Shown one piece after another: positions 16,020 to 21,571 of a DNA stretch of 21,571 bases. The notes beneath the pieces are model-generated. The model was given only the letters and a program-made list of their open reading frames with translations, was not told the origin of the DNA and did not search any database. The stretch's first letter is position 1. Every line of letters starts with the position of its first letter. This stretch comes from JAAXTX01 sp037139695 (GTDB taxonomy: Bacteria; Patescibacteriota; Minisyncoccia; Moranbacterales; UBA1568): contig JBAXFX010000015.1 in the NCBI GenBank assembly GCA_037139695.1, positions 1-21,571 of the forward strand, given 5' to 3'. Position numbers and translations under genes: made by a program.

Positions 16020-16056
16020 AAACGACTCCCGGAGTTTGCACTGCGAGGAGCCGTTT
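16020..16056 (-). terminator. Intrinsic terminator after the DedA gene
   Basis: On the minus strand, AAACGGCTCC pairs with GGAGTCGTTT (10 bp including one G-U) around a 17-nt loop. The stem ends in TTTTC and then TGTTAT. It starts 16 nt after the DedA stop codon. Confidence 0.55.
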
Positions 16057-16071
16057 CGAATATCCTTACCT

Positions 16072-16701
16072 TTATTCCCCCTTTGCCACCTTCTCGCGTT
16101 TCATTTCCTGACTGTCGCGATAGAGATGGATGAACCCCGGCAAGACAGAGACAACGACGATCACGAGTACGATCGGAAGCAAATATTTGTCGATATCAGG
16201 CACGCTGGTCCCGAGAAAATACCCGAGCGCGACGAGACCGATCGTCCAGAGCGCCGCTCCGGCAAGATTGTAGGCGAGAAACACCGGATACTTCATCTCC
16301 GCGACGCCTGCGAGAATCGGCGCAAACGTGCGGACGATCGGCACGAAGCGGGCGATCATGACGGTCTTGCCACCATACTTGTCGTAGAATCGCTTGGTCT
16401 TCGTGACATGGTCCTTTCGGAACAGAAGCGAATCTTCTCGCGAAAAAAGCTTCGGCCCGACCCGGCGCCCGAACTCATACCCGGCAAGATTGCCCGTGAA
16501 CGCCGCGACGAATAAGATGACTGCCAAGGCGACTGGCCCGAAAAATCCCTGCGACGCGAGGAATCCGGCCACGAAGATCAGGCTGTCGCCCGGCAGGAAA
16601 AACCCGAGGAACAGCCCCGTCTCCGCGAAAATGATGATGAACAGTCCGACATATCCGGCTGCCTTGATCGTCTCAATAAGATCGAATCCGAGATAGTTCA
16701 T
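16072..16701 (-). CDS. DedA family (VTT domain) membrane protein
   Basis: 209 aa, the usual size for DedA/SNARE-associated (PF09335) proteins. These multi-pass inner-membrane proteins are implicated in lipid-carrier (undecaprenyl phosphate) or phospholipid translocation and envelope homeostasis. Seen here: ETGLFLGFFLPGDSLIFVAGFLA (27-49), GNLAGYEFGRRVG (70-82), FYDKYGGKTVMIARFVPIVRTFAPILAG (105-132) with the conserved Arg residues, and C-terminal hydrophobic segments (about 140-165 and 174-192), then a basic tail. A promoter at 16749-16777 and terminators on both sides indicate a single-gene transcript. The specific substrate is not inferable. Confidence 0.93.
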   Translation of the reverse strand: MNYLGFDLIETIKAAGYVGLFIIIFAETGLFLGFFLPGDSLIFVAGFLASQGFFGPVALAVILFVAAFTGNLAGYEFGRRVGPKLFSREDSLLFRKDHVTKTKRFYDKYGGKTVMIARFVPIVRTFAPILAGVAEMKYPVFLAYNLAGAALWTIGLVALGYFLGTSVPDIDKYLLPIVLVIVVVSVLPGFIHLYRDSQEMKREKVAKGE

Positions 16702-16748
16702 AGGAATAGAAAACTGGTTATTGAAAATGCCGATCCTTCCTCCGATAC

Positions 16749-16777
16749 AGTATACCGCGAAAAAGACCTTCCGTCAC
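16749..16777 (-). promoter_or_regulatory. Promoter of the DedA gene
   Basis: Minus strand: GTGACG (16772-16777), 17-nt spacer, TATACT (16749-16754), giving a leader of about 40 nt. The -35 box is imperfect (4 of 6). Confidence 0.55.
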
Positions 16778-16795
16778 GACAATCATATAAAACAA

Positions 16796-16821
16796 CGCCT
16801 CAGACATTTGATGTCTGGGCG
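16796..16821 (-). terminator. Second hairpin between rplL and DedA
   Basis: CGCC, CAGACAT, loop TTG, ATGTCTG, GGCG: 11 bp with one bulge. On the minus strand it is followed by TTGTTTTA. It lies about 155 nt beyond the rplL terminator and just before the DedA promoter. It may be a back-up terminator or the end of a short transcript. The rest of 16702-17019 shows no gene. Confidence 0.5.
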
Positions 16822-16970
16822 CTGTCAGGTTGAAAAGCGAATCAGGATAAAAGTTCCGGCCAACAGACATCCTTTATTTGAGCCAAAAAAAGTATCCTAT
16901 ATTACGCGACCGCGTATTTCGGGATATATTCTCGACAGAGCGGAGAAGAGCACTGGAAACGAAAACCCGC

Positions 16971-17005
16971 CCCGTACCGTATGGTATGAGGCGGGATATC
17001 CAGGA
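16971..17005 (-). terminator. Intrinsic terminator of the rplJ-rplL operon
   Basis: On the minus strand, CCCGCC and GGCGGG arms, with an inner TACC/GGTA stem and a 4-nt loop, are followed by TTTTCGTTTCC. The hairpin (16976-17005) begins 14 nt after the rplL stop. Confidence 0.75.
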
Positions 17006-17019
17006 CATGCAGTCCGGAA

Positions 17020-17424
17020 CTACTTGATCGTCACGGTCGCACCCGCGGCCTCGAGCTTCTTCTTCACTTCCTCGGCTTCGGCCTTCGCGACCTTCTCCTT
17101 CACCACCTTCGGGGCCGCGTCGACGAGGTCCTTCGCCTCCTTGAGGCCGAGACCGGTCGCCTCGCGCACCGCCTTGATGACGTTGATCTTCTGGTCACCG
17201 ATCGCCACGAGCTCGACATCGAACTCGGTCTTCTCCGCGACTTCCTCGGCCGCCGCGCCGCCCGCGACCGCTCCCATCATGACCGGGGCCGCCGCCGACA
17301 CGCCGAACTTCTCCTCGAGCACCTTCACGAGCTCGGACAAATCGAGCACGCTCATCTTTTCGATCTCCGTCACGAGCTTCGCGAACTTCTCCGGCACCGC
17401 CACGACTTCTTTCTCTTCGGACAT
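17020..17424 (-). CDS. rplL: 50S ribosomal protein L7/L12
   Basis: 134 aa, typical size. L7/L12 dimers form the flexible ribosomal stalk that recruits and stimulates translational GTPases. N-terminal dimerisation helices (about 10-45, FAKLVTEIEKMSVLDLSELVKVLEEKFGV), an Ala/Gly/Met hinge (about 46-60), and the C-terminal factor-binding domain with FDVELVAIGDQKINVIKAVREATGLGLKEAKDLVDAAPKVVKE and the ending GATVTIK are all present. The gene is 118 nt downstream of rplJ, where a weak TAGAAT-like -10 may add expression. The usual excess of L7/L12 over L10 would suit such extra transcription. A terminator follows. Confidence 0.97.
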   Translation of the reverse strand: MSEEKEVVAVPEKFAKLVTEIEKMSVLDLSELVKVLEEKFGVSAAAPVMMGAVAGGAAAEEVAEKTEFDVELVAIGDQKINVIKAVREATGLGLKEAKDLVDAAPKVVKEKVAKAEAEEVKKKLEAAGATVTIK

Positions 17425-17542
17425 ATGCTTTTCGCTTAATGACTATTGATTACGTATTCTATCGATTCCATCACTACACTGTCGCATGATCGGACCGCTT
17501 CCAACCATCTGACAATGCAACAATGGAACCGTTTGAAACCTC

Positions 17543-18064
17543 TTATTTCTTGCTTTCCGCCACCGCGTTCAGCACGCGGACAAACCCCGACACATTCGCC
17601 TGAAGCGTCCGGACGAACGAGGCGATCGGCGCCTGGAGCGTCCCGGCGAGCTTGGCACGCATCTCGTCCTTCGTCGGAAGCTTCGCCAAAGCGTTCACCT
17701 CCGCCGCCGTGAGGCTCTTCCCTTCGAGCGCGCCACCGAGAATCGAGAGCTTCGTGTCCTTGTTCGCCTTCACGAAATCCGCGATCGTCTTTGCCGCGAA
17801 TACCTCGTCGGGCGAAAACGCCACGCCGACCTGTCCCTCAAGTTTCCGTGCGTCGACCTCGATACCCGCCTCGCGGAGCGCAAGGTCGAGGATCGTCTTC
17901 TTGAGGACCTGGAACCGGGAGCCACCCTTGCGGAGCTCTCCGCGGAGCGCCGACAACTGCTTCACCGTCACCCCTTTGTAGTCCGAGAAGACGAGGGACT
18001 TCGCCGCCTTCGCCTCCTCCGCGACCGCCTTGAGGAGCACTTCCTTTTCCGCTCGTTTCATCAT
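17543..18064 (-). CDS. rplJ: 50S ribosomal protein L10
   Basis: 173 aa, normal length. L10 binds 23S rRNA at the stalk base through its N-terminal domain and carries L7/L12 dimers on its C-terminal helix. Seen: KSLVFSDYKGVTVKQLSALRGELRKGGSRFQVLKKTILDLAL (about 22-63), FSPDEVFAAKTIADFVKAN, LSILGGALEGKSLTAAEVNALAKLPTKDEMRAKLAGTLQAPIASFVRTL, and the Ala/Val-rich C-terminal helix. Two ATG codons stand in tandem at the start; the first (18064) is in the CGTATGA context. It is led by a strong promoter and a structured leader of about 138 nt, and followed by rplL. The partners rplK-rplA, which often precede it in other bacteria, are absent here. Confidence 0.97.
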   Translation of the reverse strand: MMKRAEKEVLLKAVAEEAKAAKSLVFSDYKGVTVKQLSALRGELRKGGSRFQVLKKTILDLALREAGIEVDARKLEGQVGVAFSPDEVFAAKTIADFVKANKDTKLSILGGALEGKSLTAAEVNALAKLPTKDEMRAKLAGTLQAPIASFVRTLQANVSGFVRVLNAVAESKK

Positions 18065-18202
18065 ACGCGTCTTCGAATAAAAAATCTCCGGACAAGCCGC
18101 AGATCAAGGAGCCGTCCCAAGACGGCGGTTTCCTCGTGAGGGCTTTCCGAGGGACTCTCGCCCTTCGCGCCTCATGTCTACGGAATATGGATATATCGTA
18201 TG
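18065..18202 (-). promoter_or_regulatory. Structured rplJ leader with terminator-like element
   Basis: The transcript leader before rplJ contains a perfect 6-bp GCCGTC/GACGGC hairpin with a tetraloop (18111-18126). Next is a stretch (18085-18111) that can form alternative CTCC/GGAG or TCTgCGG/CCGgAGA pairings, and then TTTTTTATT on the minus strand (18077-18084). In many bacteria L10-L12 binds its own leader to control the operon. The position and structure fit such an autoregulatory or attenuating leader, but the conserved L10-binding core is not confidently identified. The T-run could also serve as an rpsP terminator. Confidence 0.5.
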
Positions 18203-18208
18203 TGGCCC

Positions 18209-18237
18209 AGTGTAGCCCGTCCCGGACCGGCTGTCAA
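18209..18237 (-). promoter_or_regulatory. Strong promoter of rplJ-rplL
   Basis: Minus strand: TTGACA (18232-18237), 17-nt spacer, TACACT (18209-18214). The -35 box begins 4 nt after the rpsP stop codon. The start site would be near 18202. Confidence 0.8.
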
Positions 18238-18240
18238 CGC

Positions 18241-18612
18241 CTATGCGGCGACCTCGGCCTCTTTCTCCGCCACTGGTTCGGCCACGACGTCGGCCTTCGC
18301 TTCGACCGGAGTGGCTACTTCCGCGACCGGCTCTTCTTTCTTCACCGGGCGAGCCATCTTGATCGCGGCTTTCTTTCCCTCGACCACACCCTGCTTCACG
18401 AGGAGGTTGTGGACCGAGTCGGACGCCTGCGCGCCCATGCCCAACCAATGGAGAATACGCTCTTTCTTGAGCACGGCGACCTTGGAATGCGGGTCGTAGC
18501 TGCCGAGCACCTCCACATGACGATGGTTCGGGGCCTTGGCCTTCTCCTGGAGCGCGATGCGGAACGAGGCGCGGTTCTTCTTGCCGGTACGGTTGAAACG
18601 GATAGTAAGCAT
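18241..18612 (-). CDS. rpsP: 30S ribosomal protein S16
   Basis: 123 aa. S16 is an early-binding 30S assembly protein. The conserved part (about 1-88) shows LTIRFNRTGKKNRASFRIALQEK, RHVEVLGSYDPHSK, ILHWLGMGAQASDSVHNLLVKQGV. The remaining 35 residues are a Val/Ala/Glu/Pro-rich extension (KKEEPVAEVATPVEAKADVV...) beyond the usual 80-90 residue length; such acidic tails occur in several lineages and have no assigned role. It has its own strong promoter 3' of smc and no Shine-Dalgarno sequence. The usual rimM-trmD-rplS neighbours are absent. Confidence 0.96.
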   Translation of the reverse strand: MLTIRFNRTGKKNRASFRIALQEKAKAPNHRHVEVLGSYDPHSKVAVLKKERILHWLGMGAQASDSVHNLLVKQGVVEGKKAAIKMARPVKKEEPVAEVATPVEAKADVVAEPVAEKEAEVAA

Positions 18613-18658
18613 AGTGTCGGTAAAAACGAAAAAAGACGGTCATCGACTATCGAAAGAC

Positions 18659-18687
18659 ATAGTACCGTGAGATCAGGGCCCTGTCAA
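18659..18687 (-). promoter_or_regulatory. Strong promoter of rpsP
   Basis: Minus strand: TTGACA (18682-18687), 17-nt spacer, TACTAT (18659-18664), about 10 nt after the smc stop codon. The leader would be about 40 nt. Confidence 0.8.
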
Positions 18688-18696
18688 GGCGCGATT

Positions 18697-20973
18697 CTAT
18701 TTCGCGCCATGCAGTTTATCCACGTCCTCGAGCCGGAGGGAAAGGATCTGCGAGGAACCGTCCTCCCCCATGGTCACACCATAGAGCAGGCCAGCCTGTC
18801 GCATAGTCTCGCGGTTGTGCGAGATGACGATGAACTGCGTCCGCTCGGACAATTCGGAGAGCACCTTGCTGAACCGCTTGGAATTCGCCTCATCAAGCGC
18901 CGCTTCCACCTCGTCGAGCACGGCAAACGGTGGCGGATTATGCGATATGATCGCAAAGAGAAGTGCCAGGGACGTCAGCGAACGCTCGCCACCGGAAAGC
19001 ACGGAAAGGCTCGTGATCTTCTTGCCCGGCGGACAGGCCGAAATTTCGATACCAGGCACGTCGGCAGGCGCCTCTTCCGAGGTGACGTCACCATCCTCGT
19101 CGGTCCCGACCGGCTTCCGTGTCGGCTTGATCCGGAGGAGTTCCGCCTTGCCACCGTTGAAGATGAGTGAGAAGTAGTGCTCGAATTTTTTGGCGATCTC
19201 GTCGAACGCGGAAGAAAATTCCTTCTCGATGCGCTCGTCCATTTCCTTGACCACCGTCTCGAGCGATACCATAGCACTCCGCAAATCGGCCGACTCGGTC
19301 GTCAGGAACGTGAACCGCTTGTCGGTCTCCTCGTACTCCTCGGCGATCAACGGGTCGATCGCGCCGATACGTTCCACCTCGCCTTTGAGGCGGATGATGT
19401 CGCGATTGAGCGCGTCGCGATCGCGCGGTCCGCCATCCCAGGTCAGTTTACGGACATCCGTCCGAAGCTCCTCGCGGACCTCGTTGATCAGGTCTTCCTC
19501 GCGGACTTCGACCCGCGCCAAACGGACCTTCACATCGTTCAACCGGTCCTTGGCCGTGGAAAGCTCCCGGTCCTTGTCACGGACCTGCCGCTCCAGGAGG
19601 AAATACCGTTCGCGCGCCTCGCGACCCTTCTCGCGTTCCAGATGCAGGGCCTGTTCTTTTTCGGCAATCCCGGCGCGAATCGTTTCCATCCGTTTCCCAA
19701 GTGTCTCCTTCCCGGTCATATATGCAGACAACCGATCATCACTTTCTTTCTTCTCGTTTTCCGGAAGAGAGATGATGACCTTCTCGGTCACCTTGCCCGC
19801 CTCGACCTTCTCGTCGAGATCGACCAGCTCCTGGCCGATCGCCCGGGCGAACTCGCGGATGTCCTGAATGTCCTCGAGCCGTTCCACGAGACCGAGTCGT
19901 TCGAACAGCGAATTCTGGTTCGCGCGGATCCGCTCAAGCGATTTCCGGATATAGCCGAGGTCGACCGGAATCGTCCGGATTTCCTCACGGTCCTTCTGCC
20001 GCTCGCGTTCCGCCTCGATACGACCGGAAAGGATAGCCACATCACGCTCGATGCCGTTGAGTTCCCCACGGAGCGTTCCCGCGTCGCGCGTCAACGTTTC
20101 CGTCTGCCCGCCATCTTCGAGCGTCCCGGCAAGCTTTGCCACCTCCTCACGAAGCGAATCCGTCTCGCGCTCGAGTATGCCGGCCGACCGCGCCAGGTCC
20201 TCGCGTTCCTGAGACAATCCGCCACGTTCGCCCTGGAAGGAATGCCACAAGAATCCGTACAGTTCGGTCTGTTTCGAAAGGAGTTTTTCCGCGACGTCCT
20301 TCCCCTGAGAAGCCCGTTCCGCCTGTCGCCGGAGCATCTTCAGGTGCGGTTCGATCTCTATCAGAAGCGTGTCGACCTTGGCCAGGTTCTCCTTGGTGGA
20401 GACGAGCTTACGAAGCGCCCGCTCCTTCTGAATCTGATACTGCTTGACGCCGGCCGCATCCTCGAAGATCGAACGACGTTCCGTGGCCGTCGCATTGAGA
20501 ACGGCATCGCTCATACCCTGCGTGATGACACAGTAGCTGTCCTTGCCGATGCCGGACTTGGCCAAGAGGTCCACGATGTCGAGCAGTCGCACCTTGGCGC
20601 CGTTGATGAGGAATTCGCTTTCCCCGCTTCGGTGCAGTTTGCGTTGTATGGCGACTTCCTCGAACTCGATCGGGATGCGATGGTCATGATTCTCGAAATG
20701 GAGCGTGACCGACGCGCTCCCCACCTTGCCACGCTTGGCCGTCCCGCCGAAGATCACGTCCTCGGACTTCTTGCCGCGCAGGTTCTTGGACGACTGCTCG
20801 CCGATGGCCCAACGGATCGCGTCCGCCACATTGGACTTGCCGGAACCGTTCGGCCCCACGATCGCCGTAATACCGAGCTGGCGTATCGCTCCGACTTCTC
20901 CCGGTGCAAAGTCAAGAACCGTCCGATCAGCGAACGACTTAAATCCGGTAATTTCGACTTTTCTTAAAAACAT
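18697..20973 (-). CDS. smc: Short SMC ATPase lacking an evident hinge
   Basis: 758 aa against about 1150-1200 for bacterial SMC, which organises and segregates chromosomes as ATP-driven dimers. The head is complete: MFLRKVEITGFKSFADRT (1-18), Walker A GPNGSGKS (40-47), Q-loop region TQG (151-153), signature LSGGERS (659-665), Walker B FAVLDEVE (683-690), D-loop AALDEAN, and the switch His in VISHN (719). The SMC C-terminal head features EEYEETDKRF...FL and FSLIFNGGKAELL are present. Coiled coils cover about 175-335 and 425-585. Between them, residues about 340-420 show none of the glycine-rich hinge sequence and there is no CXXC zinc hook. The start at 20973 is the standard SMC N-terminus; the in-frame ATG at 21015 is not needed. 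It could alternatively be called an SMC-like RecN/SbcC-type ATPase, but the head sequence is SMC. Confidence 0.9.
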   Translation of the reverse strand: MFLRKVEITGFKSFADRTVLDFAPGEVGAIRQLGITAIVGPNGSGKSNVADAIRWAIGEQSSKNLRGKKSEDVIFGGTAKRGKVGSASVTLHFENHDHRIPIEFEEVAIQRKLHRSGESEFLINGAKVRLLDIVDLLAKSGIGKDSYCVITQGMSDAVLNATATERRSIFEDAAGVKQYQIQKERALRKLVSTKENLAKVDTLLIEIEPHLKMLRRQAERASQGKDVAEKLLSKQTELYGFLWHSFQGERGGLSQEREDLARSAGILERETDSLREEVAKLAGTLEDGGQTETLTRDAGTLRGELNGIERDVAILSGRIEAERERQKDREEIRTIPVDLGYIRKSLERIRANQNSLFERLGLVERLEDIQDIREFARAIGQELVDLDEKVEAGKVTEKVIISLPENEKKESDDRLSAYMTGKETLGKRMETIRAGIAEKEQALHLEREKGREARERYFLLERQVRDKDRELSTAKDRLNDVKVRLARVEVREEDLINEVREELRTDVRKLTWDGGPRDRDALNRDIIRLKGEVERIGAIDPLIAEEYEETDKRFTFLTTESADLRSAMVSLETVVKEMDERIEKEFSSAFDEIAKKFEHYFSLIFNGGKAELLRIKPTRKPVGTDEDGDVTSEEAPADVPGIEISACPPGKKITSLSVLSGGERSLTSLALLFAIISHNPPPFAVLDEVEAALDEANSKRFSKVLSELSERTQFIVISHNRETMRQAGLLYGVTMGEDGSSQILSLRLEDVDKLHGAK

Positions 20974-21063
20974 CGGGGAAGGAGTGAGGAGTGAGAAGCG
21001 TTGAGTACGAAACAAAAAGACCGAGAAACAGTAAAACGATCCTTTACATATGTATCTTTTTCA

Positions 21064-21072
21064 ATTATATCA
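21064..21072 (-). promoter_or_regulatory. Extended -10 promoter of smc
   Basis: Minus strand TGATATAAT: a consensus -10 hexamer with the extended TG. The transcript would start near 21057, giving a leader of about 84 nt. It is divergent from the promoter at 21128-21156. Confidence 0.6.
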
Positions 21073-21127
21073 GATATGCCAAAAAGGCTCCACTTTTACC
21101 CGATAAATAACTTAAGGCGTCTTATCA

Positions 21128-21156
21128 TTGACAGAAACAGATTTATATGCTATTGT
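21128..21156 (+). promoter_or_regulatory. Strong promoter of the 109-aa gene
   Basis: TTGACA (21128-21133), 17-nt spacer, TATTGT (21151-21156) with an extended TG just before it. The start would be near 21163, about 42 nt before the ATG at 21205. Confidence 0.75.
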
Positions 21157-21204
21157 CTTATCAATATCTTAATAAATCTTAATAATAATCATCCGGAGCA
21201 AGAA

Positions 21205-21534
21205 ATGATTCGTAGTAACGTCCTCCTGTCTTTCGCTATGCTCGATGTCACGACTGATCTTCACGGAATAGTCGAGCCATTGATACAGGGAAGTATCTTG
21301 GAACGGTGGGTCAACCCCAATGATCCTATGGATACCATGACCGTTGTCGATGCGGTCGAAAAGAACCAAATCGACTTTTACGTCGAAAAAATGGGTTTCT
21401 GCTCAGACTACGGCCTGGAGGCTATACATTGCCTCATCCATCTTCACAAGGAGTTGAATGAGCCGGATCCGGATCGAGCGGAACTTGAATTCTATATAAA
21501 AGGCATTGCAAATATGGGATCATACGCAATATAG
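21205..21534 (+). CDS. Small cytoplasmic protein of unknown function
   Basis: 109 aa from the ATG at 21205, chosen because GGAG (21194-21197) stands at Shine-Dalgarno distance and a strong promoter lies just upstream. The in-frame ATG at 21001 would place the start upstream of that promoter. This is the clearest Shine-Dalgarno start in the window. The protein (MIRSNVLLSFAMLDVTTDLH..., ending ELEFYIKGIANMGSYAI) is acidic and appears helical, with no signal peptide or membrane segment, and I recognise no family. It carries LDVTTDLHGIVEPLIQGSILERW and AIHCLIHLHKELNEPD as the most helix-like parts. It is transcribed divergently from smc, and a functional link is not implied. Confidence 0.7.
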   Translation: MIRSNVLLSFAMLDVTTDLHGIVEPLIQGSILERWVNPNDPMDTMTVVDAVEKNQIDFYVEKMGFCSDYGLEAIHCLIHLHKELNEPDPDRAELEFYIKGIANMGSYAI

Positions 21535-21571
21535 GGTTCTGACTGAATTGAGCTACAATGAAAGTCGGTAA

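Noticed and set aside
19177..20967. 596-codon open frame on the plus strand
   Set aside because: It is exactly antisense to smc, whose ATPase motifs prove the minus strand; high GC at third positions keeps the opposite frame open.
21001..21204. Upstream ATG at 21001 for the last gene
   Set aside because: It precedes the strong promoter at 21128-21156 and lacks the GGAG ribosome-binding site seen before 21205.
21559..21571. ATG at the right edge as the start of a further gene
   Set aside because: Only four codons are visible before the window ends; nothing can be said.
1..21571. CRISPR arrays, tRNA or rRNA genes, transposases
   Set aside because: None seen; the only repeats are the 43-bp palindromes and diverged protein-domain repeats.

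Overview
The window looks like a chromosomal segment of a Patescibacteria (Candidate Phyla Radiation) bacterium of moderate GC. This is inferred from three things: very large secreted beta-sandwich repeat proteins beside a small sortase, a small 'VEKTRKYFLWT' membrane protein of a type I associate with Parcubacteria-like genomes, and an unusually short SMC. Shine-Dalgarno sequences are absent before most starts. TGA is a normal stop (the sortase gene ends in TGA), so the recoded-UGA lineages (Gracilibacteria/SR1) are unlikely.

Left part (1-2146): a plus-strand gene for a membrane-anchored protein of unknown function converges on a minus-strand sortase gene. A 43-bp palindrome lies between them. 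Upstream of the sortase is a small coiled-coil protein gene with a strong promoter.

Middle (2117-13536): two large minus-strand surface-protein genes, each with its own promoter and terminator. The upstream gene encodes a 2800-residue protein. It has a signal peptide, a low-complexity stalk, a von Willebrand A domain with an intact MIDAS, many prealbumin-like and DUF11-like modules, an LPATG sorting signal at 2401-2405, and then, in the same frame and without a stop, a second secreted module with its own signal-like segment and C-terminal membrane anchor. The downstream gene encodes an 852-residue secreted protein with two homologous repeats, an SdrD-B-like domain and a charged tail, but no LPXTG. 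The sortase nearby is the obvious enzyme for the LPATG protein.

Right part (13537-20973): mostly housekeeping genes on the minus strand. In transcription order they are smc (758 aa, apparently without a hinge domain), rpsP (S16), rplJ (L10) behind a structured leader, rplL (L7/L12), a DedA-family membrane protein, a 408-aa membrane-anchored extracytoplasmic protein and a YggU/DUF167 protein. A plus-strand small membrane protein gene converges on the last of these, with a second, inverted copy of the 43-bp palindrome between them. A degraded minus-strand coding remnant lies at 13854-14063.

Far right: a divergent promoter region separates smc from a 109-aa plus-strand protein of unknown function.

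The main points for a second look are the fused LPATG/second-secreted-protein ORF, the hinge-less SMC, the inverted pair of palindromes, and -10 boxes placed 9-10 nt before the start codons of several exported-protein genes.
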